Positions 1 to 10,526 of a stretch of 64,000 nucleotides of DNA are shown here, in pieces. The first letter of the stretch is position 1, and each line of letters begins with the position of its first letter. Source of the DNA: Cytobacillus firmus (lineage in GTDB: Bacteria > Bacillota > Bacilli > Bacillales > Cytobacillaceae). The translations under genes and the position numbers were made by a program. Location: assembly GCF_023715565.1 (NCBI RefSeq), contig NZ_JAMBOJ010000013.1, forward strand, positions 27,146-91,145, read 5' to 3'. The notes under the pieces were generated by a model that had not been told where the DNA came from, did no database searches, and saw only the letters and a list, made by a program, of their open reading frames with translations.

Positions 1-76
1 CGCCTAATAGTAACTGAAAATACCCCTTGCCGGAACAATACATGCACTCTTTATTTTCATATTTCTTAGCTGTCAT
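1..76 (-). CDS. yuiA: YuiA-like small zinc-finger-type protein (5' part only)
   Basis: Only the first 25 codons are inside the window; the rest lies to the left. The readable start is MTAKKYENKECMYCSGKGYF, with a CxxC-x-GxG motif like the DnaJ-type zinc knuckle of Bacillus YuiA. An ATG at 85 is also in frame, but AAAGGAG sits about 9 bases before the ATG at 76 and directly abuts the one at 85, so 76 is preferred. The position next to yumB/yumC fits B. subtilis gene order. Function unknown. Confidence 0.6.
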   Translation of the reverse strand, partial: MTAKKYENKECMYCSGKGYFQLLLG

Positions 77-236
77 TTTATTCATCTCCTTTAAATTGTT
101 GTAACTGAATTTTCTGATAATATATCAAGGATTTGAATAAATGAAAAGCTCCATATTTCTTGAAAAACTGTCGTTGGAAACGCATACAAGCATTATTTAC
201 TGCTGATATCTCCTTCTATCTTTAAATTTCAGAAAA

Positions 237-728
237 TTATAAAAATAGCTTATATGCTGTATAACCAAAAGTATCTCCCGGATTGATGCCGTTGATTAAA
301 GGTTTGATGGACGAATTCGAAGTATCCAGTATGTATTTTAAAAGAATGGATGCATTCGGATCATTTGCAAGCTCTTCCGGGTTGCGATACTGCACATCAA
401 AAAGTTCACTTTCCTGAACTTTTAATGATTGTTCAGGCTCAGCTTCAAGCAAAAACAAGATCATATTATCACTGACTTCTCCTTTTATAACACCTGTACG
501 CAATCCAAGCAGGCCTTTCACTGTACATTTTATTCCGGTTTCCTCTTCCACTTCCCGGACTGCAGCTTCATCAGCCGTTTCTCCTGGTTCTACAAATCCT
601 GCGGGCAGCGACCATTTGCCTTTAAGGCCCCCGTATTTCTTTTTAACGACAAGCCAATTTCCTTCAGGAGAAATAACCAGTCCGGAAACAGCTAGCCACA
701 CTTTTCCCCTTTTATGTTCGACTCCCAT
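237..728 (-). CDS. Nudix hydrolase
   Basis: A 163-residue protein that probably hydrolyses a nucleoside diphosphate linked to another moiety. The Nudix box (G-x5-E-x7-RE-x2-EE-x-G) is visible at about residues 45-67, starting at [20 protein letters not shown]. Its preceding sheet ([13 protein letters not shown]) and the GKWSLPAG turn are also standard. The substrate cannot be deduced. ATG 728 is chosen because AGGGGGTG lies about 6 bases upstream; an in-frame GTG at 737 overlaps that ribosome binding site. The gene faces the same way as yumB behind it, with yumB's terminator between them. Confidence 0.85.
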   Translation of the reverse strand: MGVEHKRGKVWLAVSGLVISPEGNWLVVKKKYGGLKGKWSLPAGFVEPGETADEAAVREVEEETGIKCTVKGLLGLRTGVIKGEVSDNMILFLLEAEPEQSLKVQESELFDVQYRNPEELANDPNASILLKYILDTSNSSIKPLINGINPGDTFGYTAYKLFL

Positions 729-760
729 TTCGAACACCCCCTTTTCTTAATTTTACCATG

Positions 761-791
761 AAAAAAAGGGACAGACTTTAGAGTCCATCCC
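761..791 (-). terminator. Terminator after yumB
   Basis: On the minus strand a 10-bp stem with two G-U pairs (arms 782-791 and 768-777) is followed by seven T. It starts about 25 bases after the yumB stop codon. Confidence 0.8.
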
Positions 792-816
792 CAAATATAA
801 ATTGAAGCTGATTTGA

Positions 817-2034
817 TTAAAGAACGTTGAATTTACCTTTTTTCAATACAAGAGATGGTCCACCAACCATGTAAAGAGCACGGTTATCGATCATCTTCTT
901 CATGAATGAAGCCTTCGTTCCAACCATTTTCTTTCCGAATGCCACACCGATGGCATCATGTTCGCCCAGAGAACATACAGTTCCTTTAATATCCGGTGTA
1001 AACGTTTCAAGATCAGTTTTATTACGGATTAAAGCTGTGATGTTTCTTGCACATACTTCACCCTGCTGCATCGCAATTTGTGCAGTAGGAGGGTATGGAC
1101 GGTTAATTTCTTCATTGATGATTAGTGAGCAGTCTCCGATGATAAACATATTATCATGGCCAGGAGCGCGCAAATCTGGCTGAACTTTTACACGGCCGCG
1201 CATTGCTTCAATGCCGGATTTTTCAATAATAGAATTTCCGCGTACACCTGCAGCCCATACAACTGTTGCAGCTTTGATTTCTTCTACTTCATCTTCACCC
1301 TTGCCAACGATGATCCCTTCAGGAGTAGCTTCTTTAATAGCTGTTCCAATCATGAATTGCACGCCTTTTTTCTCCAAGTGAGATACAGCGTAGTTAACAA
1401 GTTCCGGATCAAAGCCTGGAAGAACCATTGGAGCTGCTTCCACACAAATGATTTTCACTTTATGGTAGTCAACATCGTATTCTTTGCAAAGCTCAGGAAC
1501 ACGGTTTGCCAACTCTCCAAGGAATTCAATACCAGTGAACCCTGCACCACCGACAACAATTGTGAGGCGCTCATCTTTTTTCTCGGCTTCTGTATTATAA
1601 GTAGCAAATTGATATTCGATGTGCTCGCGGATTTGACGTGCAGCATTGACATTGACAATCGAAAAAGCATGTTCCTTAAGCCCTTTGATACCGAATGTCT
1701 CCGGCTCGGCTCCAAGTGAAACAACCAGATAATCATAGTCAACTTCGCCGTTTTCCAAAATGACTTTCTTTTCTTCTGCTTTAATTTCAAGAGCAGTGCC
1801 CTGAACGAATTCAACTTTGTTGCGGTCAATAACATCTTTTATATCATAGCGTACACGATCATGATGTAGTGTTCCGGCTGATGCCTCGTGCAGCCATGTT
1901 GTTTCATAATGGTAGTCATTCTTATTCACTAAAACGATTTCTGCTTCGTTTGTTCCTACAGATTTCTGCAAACGGGTTGCTACCATCAAACCGCCGTAGC
2001 CTCCACCGAGGATTACAATCTTTGGCTTTCTCAA
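817..2034 (-). CDS. yumB: Type II NADH dehydrogenase-like FAD protein (YumB)
   Basis: Predicted NAD(P)/FAD-dependent oxidoreductase of about 405 residues, of the single-subunit NADH:quinone reductase type, acting at the inner face of the membrane. The FAD-binding GGGYGGL motif follows the first strand. A second dinucleotide fold is seen at [16 protein letters not shown] (about 160-175), and the late FAD motif FIIGDCS is near residue 320. TTG 2034 is chosen because it gives [10 protein letters not shown] and AAGGTGG lies 11 bases upstream; in-frame GTG codons at 2043 and 2049 overlap the ribosome binding site. The upstream region has a promoter overlapped by a Rex-like box, which suits a gene answering NADH/NAD+ ratio. 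Closest B. subtilis counterpart: YumB. Confidence 0.9.
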   Translation of the reverse strand: MRKPKIVILGGGYGGLMVATRLQKSVGTNEAEIVLVNKNDYHYETTWLHEASAGTLHHDRVRYDIKDVIDRNKVEFVQGTALEIKAEEKKVILENGEVDYDYLVVSLGAEPETFGIKGLKEHAFSIVNVNAARQIREHIEYQFATYNTEAEKKDERLTIVVGGAGFTGIEFLGELANRVPELCKEYDVDYHKVKIICVEAAPMVLPGFDPELVNYAVSHLEKKGVQFMIGTAIKEATPEGIIVGKGEDEVEEIKAATVVWAAGVRGNSIIEKSGIEAMRGRVKVQPDLRAPGHDNMFIIGDCSLIINEEINRPYPPTAQIAMQQGEVCARNITALIRNKTDLETFTPDIKGTVCSLGEHDAIGVAFGKKMVGTKASFMKKMIDNRALYMVGGPSLVLKKGKFNVL

Positions 2035-2124
2035 GTGTATCACTTCCACCTTTTTTAAGTATTTTCTAATGTTTTCTTATCTTCCGCTGCTTTATATTTT
2101 TTATAGCAAAAAACATAAAAAAAC

Positions 2125-2153
2125 ATTGTGATTTTTTTCACTAATCAGTTCAA
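2125..2153 (-). promoter_or_regulatory. Candidate sigma-A promoter of yumB
   Basis: Minus-strand TTGAAC (2153-2148) and CACAAT (2130-2125) are exactly 17 bp apart. The -10 is weak (4 of 6). The -10 element lies inside the Rex-like box, as expected for a repressed promoter. Confidence 0.4.
2126..2143. promoter_or_regulatory. Candidate Rex operator before yumB
   Basis: TTGTGATTTTTTTCACTA matches the Rex consensus TTGTGAA-N4-TTCACAA at 12 of 14 fixed positions. Rex senses NADH/NAD+ and is known to repress NADH dehydrogenase genes in bacilli. Binding itself is inference. Confidence 0.5.
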
Positions 2154-2417
2154 AAAAACTCAATAAAATTGTCATAAAATATTAACATTATTCCTCCATT
2201 AATCTTATTCTACTTCATATAGTTTTTCAACCCTAAAAAAATAGACGAAAAACTTAAAAATTTTAAGAAAATTTGAAAGAATATACGTGTTTTTATTGCA
2301 GGTTTCCCACTTGGAATCTTCCAATTATTCATAATATTTACCTCTATTGATGAGGTTTCAAACGATTTATGTTAAAATAAAGAGTGGAATTTCAATACAC
2401 ACGTGGGGGGATATTGC

Positions 2418-3416
2418 ATGAATGAAGATCAAAAAGTGTATGACATAACCATTATTGGCGGGGGGCCAACTGGTTTATTCACTGCTTTCTACGGAGGCAT
2501 GAGACAAGCTTCAGTAAAAATTATTGAAAGCTTGCCGCAGCTTGGGGGACAATTATCTGCTCTTTATCCTGAAAAATACATATACGATGTTGCCGGCTTT
2601 CCAAAAGTCCGCGCCCAGGAATTAATTGATAACCTTAAGGAACAAATGGCTAAATTTGAGCCCACTGTATCACTTGAACAATCCGTTGAAAAGTTAGAGA
2701 AGCAAGCTGATGGAACATTCAAGCTAACAACCAATAAAGAAGTACATTACTCAAAAACCATCATAATCACTGCAGGCAATGGCGCTTTCCAGCCTCGCCG
2801 CCTTGAACTTGAGAGTGCCGTTCAATATGAAAGCAAAAATCTTCATTACTTTATTGATGATTTAAATCATTTCGCCGGGAAAAAGGTAGTTGTTTTCGGT
2901 GGAGGGGATTCTGCAGTGGACTGGGCATTAATGCTTGAGCCTATCGCTGAGAAAGTAACGATTGTTCATCGCCGCGATAAATTCCGCGCGCATGAGCACA
3001 GTGTAGAAAATCTGCATAACTCTAAAGTTGAAATTAAAACACCTTATGTTCCGGCAGAGCTTATTGGTGACAGTGAAGCAATCAGCCAAGTCGTACTTGA
3101 AGGAGTGGCTTCAAAGGAAAAAGAGGTATTTGATGTTGATGCTGTGATTGTTAACTACGGATTCGTTTCCTCCCTTGGCCCAATTAAGGAATGGGGTCTT
3201 GATATCGAAAAGAACTCCATCGTTGTTAACTCCAGAATGGAAACAAATATCGAAGGCATTTATGCGGCCGGCGATATCTGCACATACGACGGAAAGGTCA
3301 AGCTTATTGCCTGCGGTTTCGGTGAAGCGCCAACTGCCGTCAATCATGCAAAATCCTACATTGATCCAAAAGCGAAAGTACAACCAATGCACAGTTCTTC
3401 CATGTTTGGCAAATAA
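2418..3416 (+). CDS. yumC: Ferredoxin--NADP+ reductase 2 (YumC type)
   Basis: A 332-residue thioredoxin-reductase-like flavoprotein that passes electrons from NADPH to ferredoxin or flavodoxin. FAD motif GGGPTGL is at about residues 14-20, and the NADP-binding motif [11 protein letters not shown] at about 158-168 is followed by [12 protein letters not shown]. The FAD motif [11 protein letters not shown] is near the C-terminus. There is no CxxC redox pair, which separates it from thioredoxin reductase. ATG 2418 follows GGGGGGAT at a good distance; an in-frame GTG at 2403 overlaps that site. Divergent from yumB as in B. subtilis. Confidence 0.93.
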   Translation: MNEDQKVYDITIIGGGPTGLFTAFYGGMRQASVKIIESLPQLGGQLSALYPEKYIYDVAGFPKVRAQELIDNLKEQMAKFEPTVSLEQSVEKLEKQADGTFKLTTNKEVHYSKTIIITAGNGAFQPRRLELESAVQYESKNLHYFIDDLNHFAGKKVVVFGGGDSAVDWALMLEPIAEKVTIVHRRDKFRAHEHSVENLHNSKVEIKTPYVPAELIGDSEAISQVVLEGVASKEKEVFDVDAVIVNYGFVSSLGPIKEWGLDIEKNSIVVNSRMETNIEGIYAAGDICTYDGKVKLIACGFGEAPTAVNHAKSYIDPKAKVQPMHSSSMFGK

Positions 3417-3422
3417 GATAAG

Positions 3423-3455
3423 AAAAGGACGGCCCGTTCAGGACCGTCCTTTTTT
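3423..3455. terminator. Bidirectional terminator between yumC and yutM
   Basis: Ten-bp stem (3423-3432 with 3444-3453) bordered by A and T runs, placed between two convergent genes. Confidence 0.9.
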
Positions 3456-3471
3456 GTTGCGTTATGTTACG

Positions 3472-3834
3472 TTAGCACTCTTCAGGTGTACCTGTATTTG
3501 CAGCGGTACGGAAAGAGGATCCGCAGCCGCAGTTTGCAATAGCATTGGGGTTGTCGATTGTGAATCCGCCGCCCATCATAGATTGTTTATAATCAATTTT
3601 TGTACCATTTAAGATAGGTGCATCTTCCTTGCTGACAAGAACCTGAATTCCATAGTGCTCTGACTGGATATCACCTTCCTCAGCTTCATGGGCAAACCCC
3701 ATTCCATAAGAAAGCCCGCTGCATCCGCCACCCTTAACAGCTACACGCAAGAATGCATCTTCTTCCTCATTTTGTTTCATCATTTCCTTTATATGCAAAG
3801 CTGCTGCTTCTGTAATATCCACAACTTTTTCCAT
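3472..3834 (-). CDS. yutM: HesB/IscA family Fe-S cluster protein YutM
   Basis: A-type carrier that accepts and delivers Fe-S clusters. The 120-residue protein has the family's three conserved cysteines: GGCSGLSYG near residue 38 and the C-terminal CGCGSSF pair. ATG 3834 is chosen because AGGAGGGA lies just upstream; an in-frame ATG at 3852 has no site. It is one of several Fe-S genes in this window (yutI, suf operon, lipA). Confidence 0.93.
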   Translation of the reverse strand: MEKVVDITEAAALHIKEMMKQNEEEDAFLRVAVKGGGCSGLSYGMGFAHEAEEGDIQSEHYGIQVLVSKEDAPILNGTKIDYKQSMMGGGFTIDNPNAIANCGCGSSFRTAANTGTPEEC

Positions 3835-4027
3835 GTTATTCCCTCCTGTCATAAAACCATACTTCTATACTCATAGTATATACAGTAAAAGGTATGTGCT
3901 CAACTTAAGAGGCTTTTACTTTTTCCGATTTTTTCTGTTACAGCCAAAATGATAGTCCTTTTTACTCAGAAGTCACAAAAAATAATGATACAATAGACTT
4001 ATAAATTATCTTCAGAGGTGTCATTCT

Positions 4028-4729
4028 ATGCAGCAATTAAACCCTACTTATGATAAAAAATGCGAATGTAGAGTTTGCAAACAGCGTTTCACCACTAAAA
4101 AACTCCGCTCCAGATTTGTAAAAGCAGCTGATTATGACAGTGATTTCTGCCCAAACTATTCTGATGAACGAATAAACCCTCTTCTATATCATATTCATAC
4201 CTGCCCGCATTGCGGCTACTCAGAATCAGACGATTTTTCTCCTTATTTCCCGCCGGGAGCCATTGATTTGATCTATTCTAAAGTAGTGAATGCCTGGATT
4301 CCCCAGGATTATAGCCAGGATCGATCCATCATTGTTGCTGTCAACACCTATAAGCTTGCTCTATATTGCGGAACTTTAAAAAGGGAGAAGCATATTACTT
4401 TGGCTGGTTTACATGTCAGACTCGCCTGGCTTTTCCGGAGGATAAAGAATGCTGATCAGGAACAGCGCTTTTTGAAGCTTGCTCTAAAGGAATATCTGGA
4501 GTCTTATATATCTGATGACTTTAAGGGATCAACCATTTCTGAAACGAGAATCTTTTATCTGATCGGGGAGTTATCGCGAAGGACGCAACAGTCTGAACAG
4601 GCTGTTAAATATTTTTCAAAAGTTATTGAACTGCAAAGCCGCTCCACTGAGCCAAAATTAATTGAAATGGCAAGAGAACGCTGGTATGAAATGAGACAGA
4701 AACAAAAACAAAAAACTGCGGCTAATTAA
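4028..4729 (+). CDS. DUF2225 family protein
   Basis: A 233-residue protein with the DUF2225 pattern. Two CxxC pairs (CECRVCKQRF near residue 13 and CPHCGYSESD near 59) look like a zinc site. An alpha-helical TPR-like region with aromatic-rich helices follows (about 100-225) and the tail is lysine-rich. The start has AGAGGTG 6 bases upstream. Function is unknown; the family is common in Firmicutes. No signal peptide or membrane segment is seen. Confidence 0.8.
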   Translation: MQQLNPTYDKKCECRVCKQRFTTKKLRSRFVKAADYDSDFCPNYSDERINPLLYHIHTCPHCGYSESDDFSPYFPPGAIDLIYSKVVNAWIPQDYSQDRSIIVAVNTYKLALYCGTLKREKHITLAGLHVRLAWLFRRIKNADQEQRFLKLALKEYLESYISDDFKGSTISETRIFYLIGELSRRTQQSEQAVKYFSKVIELQSRSTEPKLIEMARERWYEMRQKQKQKTAAN

Positions 4730-4735
4730 GGAATA

Positions 4736-4768
4736 AGAAAAGGAGCGAAATTTAATCGCTCCTTTTCT
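4736..4768. terminator. Bidirectional terminator
   Basis: Stem AAAAGGAGCGA/TCGCTCCTTTT between the convergent DUF2225 gene and yuzB. Confidence 0.9.
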
Positions 4769-4771
4769 ATA

Positions 4772-5011
4772 TTAAAACATCGGATTTTCATCCAGATATT
4801 GATATATATTTTCAACCAGTTCATCTGGTGTTTCTCCTGTTACCACTTCTCCGTTCACCAGCGCAAAATGTGTGCTTGCACATTTGCCGCAATACCCGAG
4901 ACAGCCATATTCGATGACATCCAGATCATAATCCTTTTCCAGCTGTTCAAGCGCTTTTTGAGAGCCGCTGGCCAAATTGCTGATGCAAAATTCGATGATT
5001 GGCTTAATCAC
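4772..5011 (-). CDS. yuzB: DUF1450 family protein YuzB
   Basis: A 79-residue protein of the YuzB family. EFCISNL at the N-terminus and [12 protein letters not shown] around residue 40 give a C-x3-C-x2-C set like that of small thioredoxin-like ferredoxins. GTG 5011 is chosen because GAGGTG lies 6 bases upstream; the GTG at 5020 overlaps that site. Role unknown. Its place beside yutJ, yuzD and yutI matches B. subtilis. Confidence 0.88.
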   Translation of the reverse strand: MIKPIIEFCISNLASGSQKALEQLEKDYDLDVIEYGCLGYCGKCASTHFALVNGEVVTGETPDELVENIYQYLDENPMF

Positions 5012-5291
5012 ATCTTTCACCTCTCTACCCTGTTAATGCTACCTTTTTTACACGAATTCTGCAAGATAGTGATTTCTTTCTCTTCTTTAATGAGGACGCA
5101 TAATTACCACTTCATGTCGTTTATTGTCAAGTTTCCTGCTGATTTGTGTTGTGATTTTGTCACAATTTCGTTATACTTTTTATGGGTTTGAGGTTAATAA
5201 TATCATTTATAGATTTTTTCAAGATAACTATTAACGTTTATATTTAGATTCGGTAACAGCAATCAGTACGGACATAAAGGGGAAATATACT

Positions 5292-6359
5292 ATGAAAAAT
5301 CTTGTGATACTTGGCGGAGGCTACGGCGGTATGAGGGCACTTGCCCGACTATTGCCTAACCAGCTTCCCGATGATGTCTCTATTACATTAATAGATCGTG
5401 TGCCTTATCATTGTTTAAAGACTGAATATTACGCTCTAGCTGCCGGTACCATTTCAGACCAGCATGTGCGTGTATCCTTCCCTGAACATGAAAGATTGAC
5501 CATTAAATACGGTGAAGTGACAAAAATCAGCATCGAGGAAAACAAAGTATATCTTCAGGACGAAGAGCCTGTTTCGTATGATGATATAATAATTGGACTG
5601 GGATGTGAAGATAAATACCATAATGTACCTGGAGCTGACATTCACACATATAGCATCCAGACAATTGAAAAATCCCGCAGAACGTATCAAGCTTTAAATA
5701 ATTTATCACCAGGCTCTGTTGTTGGAATTGTCGGTGCCGGATTAAGCGGAGTGGAACTGGCTTCAGAGTTAAATGAAAGCCGTCCGGATCTTAAAGTCAA
5801 ATTATTTGATAGAGGGAAGCATATTCTGTCAGCCTTCTCTGAAAGATTGAGCACGTACGTAGAAACTTGGTTCTTAGAGCATAATGTTGAAATCATTAAC
5901 CAATCGAATATTACTAAAGTAGAAGAAAAAACCCTTTATAATCATGACGAAGCCATCCACTGTGATGCCATCGTATGGACCGCCGGCATCCAGCCGACCA
6001 AAGTGGTTCGGGATATGAATGTGGAAAAGGACCCGCAAGGACGAGTAGTCTTAACCAAGCATCACAATATCCCCGGAAATGAGCATGTCTATGTGGTAGG
6101 GGATTGTGCAAGCCTGCCGCATGCACCAAGTGCCCAGCTTGCTGAAGGGCAGGCAGAGCAAATCGTTCAAATCCTATTGAAACGCTGGAAAGGCGAGGAG
6201 CTTCCTGAAACATTGCCAGTTATCAAACTTAAAGGAGTCCTTGGATCACTGGGCAAAAAGCATGGATTTGGTCTGGTCGCAGAACGTCCGATCACAGGCC
6301 GCGTTGCCCGCCTGCTAAAATCCGGAATACTATGGATGTATAAATACCATAATGGATAA
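5292..6359 (+). CDS. yutJ: NAD(P)/FAD-dependent oxidoreductase YutJ
   Basis: A 355-residue pyridine-nucleotide disulfide oxidoreductase of the NADH-dehydrogenase-like branch and a paralogue of YumB. The N-terminal motif is ILGGGYGGM, with GIVGAGLSGVELASEL in the middle (about 143-158) and VYVVGDCASL near 270. The quinone-side C-terminal part is shorter than in YumB. AAGGGGAAA precedes the ATG. Electron acceptor and donor cannot be read from sequence. Confidence 0.87.
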   Translation: MKNLVILGGGYGGMRALARLLPNQLPDDVSITLIDRVPYHCLKTEYYALAAGTISDQHVRVSFPEHERLTIKYGEVTKISIEENKVYLQDEEPVSYDDIIIGLGCEDKYHNVPGADIHTYSIQTIEKSRRTYQALNNLSPGSVVGIVGAGLSGVELASELNESRPDLKVKLFDRGKHILSAFSERLSTYVETWFLEHNVEIINQSNITKVEEKTLYNHDEAIHCDAIVWTAGIQPTKVVRDMNVEKDPQGRVVLTKHHNIPGNEHVYVVGDCASLPHAPSAQLAEGQAEQIVQILLKRWKGEELPETLPVIKLKGVLGSLGKKHGFGLVAERPITGRVARLLKSGILWMYKYHNG

Positions 6360-6360
6360 T

Positions 6361-6409
6361 AAAAAAATGAGCATCCTGATGGAGCATCCTGATGGATGCT
6401 CATTTTTTT
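6361..6409. terminator. Bidirectional terminator
   Basis: Fifteen-base arms AAAAAATGAGCATCC and GGATGCTCATTTTTT flank a loop that repeats the GAGCATCCTGATG motif. It sits between convergent yutJ and yuzD. Confidence 0.9.
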
Positions 6410-6410
6410 A

Positions 6411-6734
6411 TTAAACTGCCTGGTATCCGTACTTTTCCATTTCAGCATAGATCGTTTTTAATTTTGGATTGCCTTCACCGACAATTTCATCCTCAATCAG
6501 GACAACCGGATAAAACATATCTTCCTCTATTACTCTTAGTGCGAATTCTTTTTTGTCCTCTTCTTCAGGTGGATTATGAATATCAACATACACGATATTA
6601 AAAGGCTGATTGGCAAATTTCCGGGATAGTGCTGCCTCCAGCCATTCATAAGTTTCTTTGGATGATGGCAGGTTCACACAGCTTGGACAAAGCTGCTCTG
6701 CGCCATAAACAGTGATTTCGATCTCTTTTTTCAC
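6411..6734 (-). CDS. yuzD: DUF1462 thioredoxin-like protein YuzD
   Basis: A 107-residue protein with a thioredoxin-like fold. The N-terminal strand ITVYGAEQLCPSCVNLP carries a CPSC redox-type pair at about 16-19, and YPVVLIEDEIVGEG resembles the cis-Pro strand. GTG start follows GGGGGAGAGAA. Belongs to the YuzD family; partner unknown. Confidence 0.88.
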   Translation of the reverse strand: MKKEIEITVYGAEQLCPSCVNLPSSKETYEWLEAALSRKFANQPFNIVYVDIHNPPEEEDKKEFALRVIEEDMFYPVVLIEDEIVGEGNPKLKTIYAEMEKYGYQAV

Positions 6735-6898
6735 TCTTCTCTCCCCCTATGAAAAACTTGTTCTTCCCTTCATTTTACAACATTAACATTGAGCAGCCTA
6801 TGAGAAATATTCTCCTAATGAGTGGAAATTACGTTCTTGGAATAGATTTTTAAGACTGATTTGATTATAATAAATGTATGGAAAGGAGTCGATTTCAC

Positions 6899-7138
6899 AT
6901 GGCAGAACAAACAACTATGACTGAACAAGTTCAGGAAGTATTAGATAAATTGCGCCCATTCCTTCTTCGCGATGGCGGGGACTGTGAATTGGTGGATATT
7001 GAAGATGGCATCGTTAAATTGCGCCTTCTTGGTGCATGCGGCAGCTGCCCAAGTTCAACGATTACGTTGAAAGCCGGTATTGAGCGTGCTCTTTTGGAAG
7101 AAGTACCTGGTGTCGTCGAAGTAGAACAAGTATTTTAA
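6899..7138 (+). CDS. yutI: NifU C-terminal domain protein YutI (Nfu)
   Basis: A 79-residue Nfu-type scaffold or carrier of Fe-S clusters. The whole protein is the NifU C-terminal domain: [16 protein letters not shown], then the cluster-binding CGSCPSS loop (about 46-52). ATG 6899 is used because GAAAGGAG lies 10 bases upstream; the ATG at 6878 precedes that site. Divergent from yuzD; fits with the suf and yutM genes. Confidence 0.93.
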   Translation: MAEQTTMTEQVQEVLDKLRPFLLRDGGDCELVDIEDGIVKLRLLGACGSCPSSTITLKAGIERALLEEVPGVVEVEQVF

Positions 7139-7150
7139 TTTTTCCTTTGC

Positions 7151-7182
7151 AAAAAGCGATGTCTGCATGACATCGCTTTTTT
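7151..7182. terminator. Bidirectional terminator
   Basis: Perfect stem AAAAAGCGATGTC/GACATCGCTTTTT with a 5-base loop, shared by yutI and thrB and overlapping the thrB stop codon by two bases. Confidence 0.92.
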
Positions 7183-8116
7183 ATATTGTTTGGCCTATCT
7201 CCAGCTCAGCTAAGCTTTTTTTTAAAACCGTACAGCCTTCCTGATCAATTTTCAGGGACCGGATTTCCATGTCCGGGAGCAGCCGCTGAAGCCCTTCTGC
7301 CACTGCGGGAGCAAATCCTGCCTCAGCTAGGCAGAGAACTGCCGGCCCGGCACCGCTTAACGCAACTCCAAATGCTCCGAGCCCTGGTGCAGCTTTTTCT
7401 ATGACTTCCAAGTGCGGAACCATTTTCTTTCGGTAAGGATGATGAAATAAGTCTCCGCTCATCATCTTTCCTGCGAGGGGGAAGTTCCCGCTGAGCAAGG
7501 CTGCTACCATGACATTGCCGACTGCCCCGGCCTGGACAGCTTCCCTAAAGGACCATTCTGAAGGCAAAACGCCTCTGGATTCCTTTGTAAGGAGCTCTTC
7601 TTTCGGGACCACTGCTATAACATCAAACTCTATACTTTTTATACTCTGGACAGATACCTCTTCCTCTGACAGGCAGCCAATAACGAGGCCACCGAGAAGG
7701 GAGGCTCCTGCGTTATCAGGATGGCCCTCCATTCGGGAAGACAGTTCAAGCTTCTCGTACTGTGTCAGCTGGAGTCCGCAAAGTACATCAGCCAATTCGA
7801 TTCCCGCTACAATGGCTGCAGCGCTTGACCCCAGTCCCCGTGTGAGAGGAATTTCGCTCGAAATGCGGGCTTTGCATCCCGGAAGCTCTCTTCCATATTT
7901 CTTAGCGGTTTCAATTGCAACTTGAAAAATAAAATTGGACTCATCCGAAGGGTAGATACTCAGCGCCTCTGATAAAGGAATCATTTCAAATTTGTCTGCC
8001 TTCTCTGCTTCAAGCGTTAAATATAAATTTAAGGCAAGGCCAATCGAGTCGAAGCCAGGCCCGAGATTTGCCGTGCTGCCGGGTACTTTGATGACAACCA
8101 TTTCACCTTCGCTCAT
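7181..8116 (-). CDS. thrB: Homoserine kinase
   Basis: Phosphorylates homoserine with ATP in threonine biosynthesis. The 311-residue GHMP kinase has the N-terminal [18 protein letters not shown] segment, the ATP loop [16 protein letters not shown] (about 91-106) and a C-terminal GxGPAVL loop ([14 protein letters not shown]). The start overlaps the thrC stop by ATGA, so translation is probably coupled. Last gene of hom-thrC-thrB. Confidence 0.96.
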   Translation of the reverse strand: MSEGEMVVIKVPGSTANLGPGFDSIGLALNLYLTLEAEKADKFEMIPLSEALSIYPSDESNFIFQVAIETAKKYGRELPGCKARISSEIPLTRGLGSSAAAIVAGIELADVLCGLQLTQYEKLELSSRMEGHPDNAGASLLGGLVIGCLSEEEVSVQSIKSIEFDVIAVVPKEELLTKESRGVLPSEWSFREAVQAGAVGNVMVAALLSGNFPLAGKMMSGDLFHHPYRKKMVPHLEVIEKAAPGLGAFGVALSGAGPAVLCLAEAGFAPAVAEGLQRLLPDMEIRSLKIDQEGCTVLKKSLAELEIGQTI

Positions 8117-9174
8117 ATGTTAACGGCTCCCTTGATATGATTCGCAACTTCTTTTTCATCATTAGGCAGCAAAACCGGCTTAACAGGGCTGCAATCAATG
8201 GCTGTATTAGGATCCTTTAGCCCGTTCCCAGTCAGGATGGCCACCACTTTTGTTTTATGAGGAATCTCTCCATTGCGCAGCTGTTTATATACCCCAGCAA
8301 GTGAAGCACATGAAGCCGGCTCAGCAAAAATCCCTTCAGATGAAGCAAGCTTACGGTACATGCATAGAATCTCTTCATCGCTGACTTCGTCAATTTTTCC
8401 ATTTGATTCTGATAATGCTGCATTGGCTAAATGCCAGCTCGCAGGATTTCCGATTCGGATAGCTGTTGCAATCGTCTCAGGACTTTCAAATACACGGTTA
8501 TGGACAATGGCTGCTGCACCTTCTGCCTGTACTCCGTGCATTCGTGGAAGACCTGTCCCTCTTTCTTCGTTGTATTCTTTAAACCCCTTCCAATAGGCAG
8601 AAATATTGCCGGCATTCCCCACTGGCAAAGCGAGGATATCCGGGGCGCTTCCAAGCTGGTCACAGATTTCAAAAGCCCCTGTTTTCTGTCCCTCAAGCCG
8701 ATATGGATTAACCGAGTTTACGAGAGTAAAAGGTTCTGTTTCGCTTATTTTTCGTACCATTGCAAGTGCCTGGTCGAAATTCCCTTCAATTGATACGACT
8801 TCCGCTCCATACATAACAGCCTGCGCAAGCTTTCCCATGGCAATCTTCCCTTCAGGGATGACTACCACACACCTCAAGCCTGCCCTTGCGGCATATGCAG
8901 CGGCAGCTGCAGAGGTATTTCCGGTGGAGGCACAGATGATGGCATCGCTTCCTTCTTCTTTCGCCTTTGCAACAGCCATAACCATGCCTCTATCCTTAAA
9001 TGAACCTGTAGGATTTGCGCCTTCCGTTTTAACATAAAGGTCAATGCCCCAGTCCCTTGAGAGCTTATCCAGCCTGATCAGGGGAGTATTACCCTCATTT
9101 AAAGTAAGCATTGGTGTATTTTCATTAACTGGTAAATAGTCTTTATAAGTTTTTATGAGGCCTTCCCATCTCAT
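8113..9174 (-). CDS. thrC: Threonine synthase
   Basis: PLP enzyme turning O-phosphohomoserine into threonine. The PLP lysine lies in GSFKDRGM (about residue 60), the cofactor phosphate loop is PVGNAGN (about 182-188), and the C-terminus has [10 protein letters not shown]. Length 353 is that of the short Bacillus type. The start overlaps the hom stop by ATGA and the stop overlaps thrB by four bases. Confidence 0.96.
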   Translation of the reverse strand: MRWEGLIKTYKDYLPVNENTPMLTLNEGNTPLIRLDKLSRDWGIDLYVKTEGANPTGSFKDRGMVMAVAKAKEEGSDAIICASTGNTSAAAAAYAARAGLRCVVVIPEGKIAMGKLAQAVMYGAEVVSIEGNFDQALAMVRKISETEPFTLVNSVNPYRLEGQKTGAFEICDQLGSAPDILALPVGNAGNISAYWKGFKEYNEERGTGLPRMHGVQAEGAAAIVHNRVFESPETIATAIRIGNPASWHLANAALSESNGKIDEVSDEEILCMYRKLASSEGIFAEPASCASLAGVYKQLRNGEIPHKTKVVAILTGNGLKDPNTAIDCSPVKPVLLPNDEKEVANHIKGAVNI

Positions 9175-10469
9175 ACTCTGGCGCTCCCTTCCACACGATA
9201 CGAACTTTTGATTGATTGAACTGCCGGCAAATCTCTTAAACTTACTAAAATATCCTCATAATCCTGAAGAGATGCCTGGTGGGTAACCAGAACAATCTCA
9301 GCAAGTCCTTTTTCTTTTAGGGGAAGCTGCAGAATCTTCTCGAAGCTGACATGATGCTCTGAAAAAATGGATGTGATGTTGGCAAATGTCCCTACTTCAT
9401 CTTTTACATGCATTCTTAAGAAATACTTCGAATAAATTTCATCTGCATCTTTTAATTTCTTATCATATTGAGGGACTGCCGCGCTTTTTCCATTAACGCC
9501 AAGACGCATATTTTTCATGACCCCAACAAGATCCGATACCACAGCCGTTGCTGTAGGCAGACTACCTGCCCCAGGTCCGTAGAACATCGTTTCCCCTACC
9601 GCTTCCCCGTAAACATAAACTGCATTGTATTCATCCTGAACCGATGCAAGAGGATGAGACTCGGACAGCAAAGTCGGCTGGACACTTACTTCCACCTTTT
9701 CCCCCTCCCGATGGGCAATCCCAATCAGTTTCATGATGTACCCAAGCTGTTTGCCGTACTGAAGGTCCTCTTCTGTAATTTCTGTAATGCCTTTAACCTT
9801 TACATCATCAAGATCAATATTCATGGAAAAGCCCAGTGTAGACAGAATCGCCATTTTCCTTGCTGCATCCAGCCCCTCTACATCTGCAGTCGGGTCGCTT
9901 TCTGCATATCCCAGGTCCTGGGCTTCTTTCAGAACATCCTCATAAGCACTCCCATTCTTGCTCATTTTTGTCAAAATAAAGTTCGTTGTCCCATTCACAA
10001 TTCCCATCATTTTTGTAATTCTGTCTGAAGCCAAACCATCTACCAGTCCTCTTAAAATGGGAATGCCGCCGGCAACACTTGCCTCATAAAAGAGATCGCA
10101 CCCGTTTTGAGCGGATGCAGCGAGCAATTCAGGCCCGTATACTGCCATCAGGTCCTTATTTGCCGTCACTACATGCTTTCCATTCTCCAACGCTTTCTTT
10201 AAATGGCTTTTAGTTTCCTCTATGCCACCCATTACTTCAATTACTACATCTATATCAGCATCATTTAAAATGTCTTCAGGATTAAGAGTCAGCAAATCCC
10301 TGTCCACTTTAACTGCTCGTTCTTTATTTACATCTTTAACAAGAACTTTCTTTACAACAACCGGACAGCCGACTTGGTGCATAAGCTTATCCTGATGCTT
10401 CTCAATGATTTGCACGACACCTGATCCAACTGTTCCTAATCCTAATAAACCGATTGAGATTGATTCCAC
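9171..10469 (-). CDS. hom: Homoserine dehydrogenase
   Basis: Reduces aspartate semialdehyde to homoserine. N-terminal Rossmann motif [10 protein letters not shown]; catalytic region with [11 protein letters not shown] (about 158-168) and [18 protein letters not shown]-terminal ACT domain (about 350-425, starting near [11 protein letters not shown]) suggests allosteric control by threonine. GTG start after GGGGGAG. First gene of the threonine operon, behind a clear sigma-A promoter. Confidence 0.96.
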   Translation of the reverse strand: MESISIGLLGLGTVGSGVVQIIEKHQDKLMHQVGCPVVVKKVLVKDVNKERAVKVDRDLLTLNPEDILNDADIDVVIEVMGGIEETKSHLKKALENGKHVVTANKDLMAVYGPELLAASAQNGCDLFYEASVAGGIPILRGLVDGLASDRITKMMGIVNGTTNFILTKMSKNGSAYEDVLKEAQDLGYAESDPTADVEGLDAARKMAILSTLGFSMNIDLDDVKVKGITEITEEDLQYGKQLGYIMKLIGIAHREGEKVEVSVQPTLLSESHPLASVQDEYNAVYVYGEAVGETMFYGPGAGSLPTATAVVSDLVGVMKNMRLGVNGKSAAVPQYDKKLKDADEIYSKYFLRMHVKDEVGTFANITSIFSEHHVSFEKILQLPLKEKGLAEIVLVTHQASLQDYEDILVSLRDLPAVQSIKSSYRVEGSARV

Positions 10470-10526
10470 GCTAGCTCCCCCTTAAAGTGTTCACTACGAA
10501 AGTACATTTGTATTTGTATAGTAGAC

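Noticed and set aside
1156..1719. Long antisense frame over yumB, and similar frames over fadN, metY and thrC
   Set aside because: Shadows of strongly conserved genes on the other strand, without ribosome binding sites.
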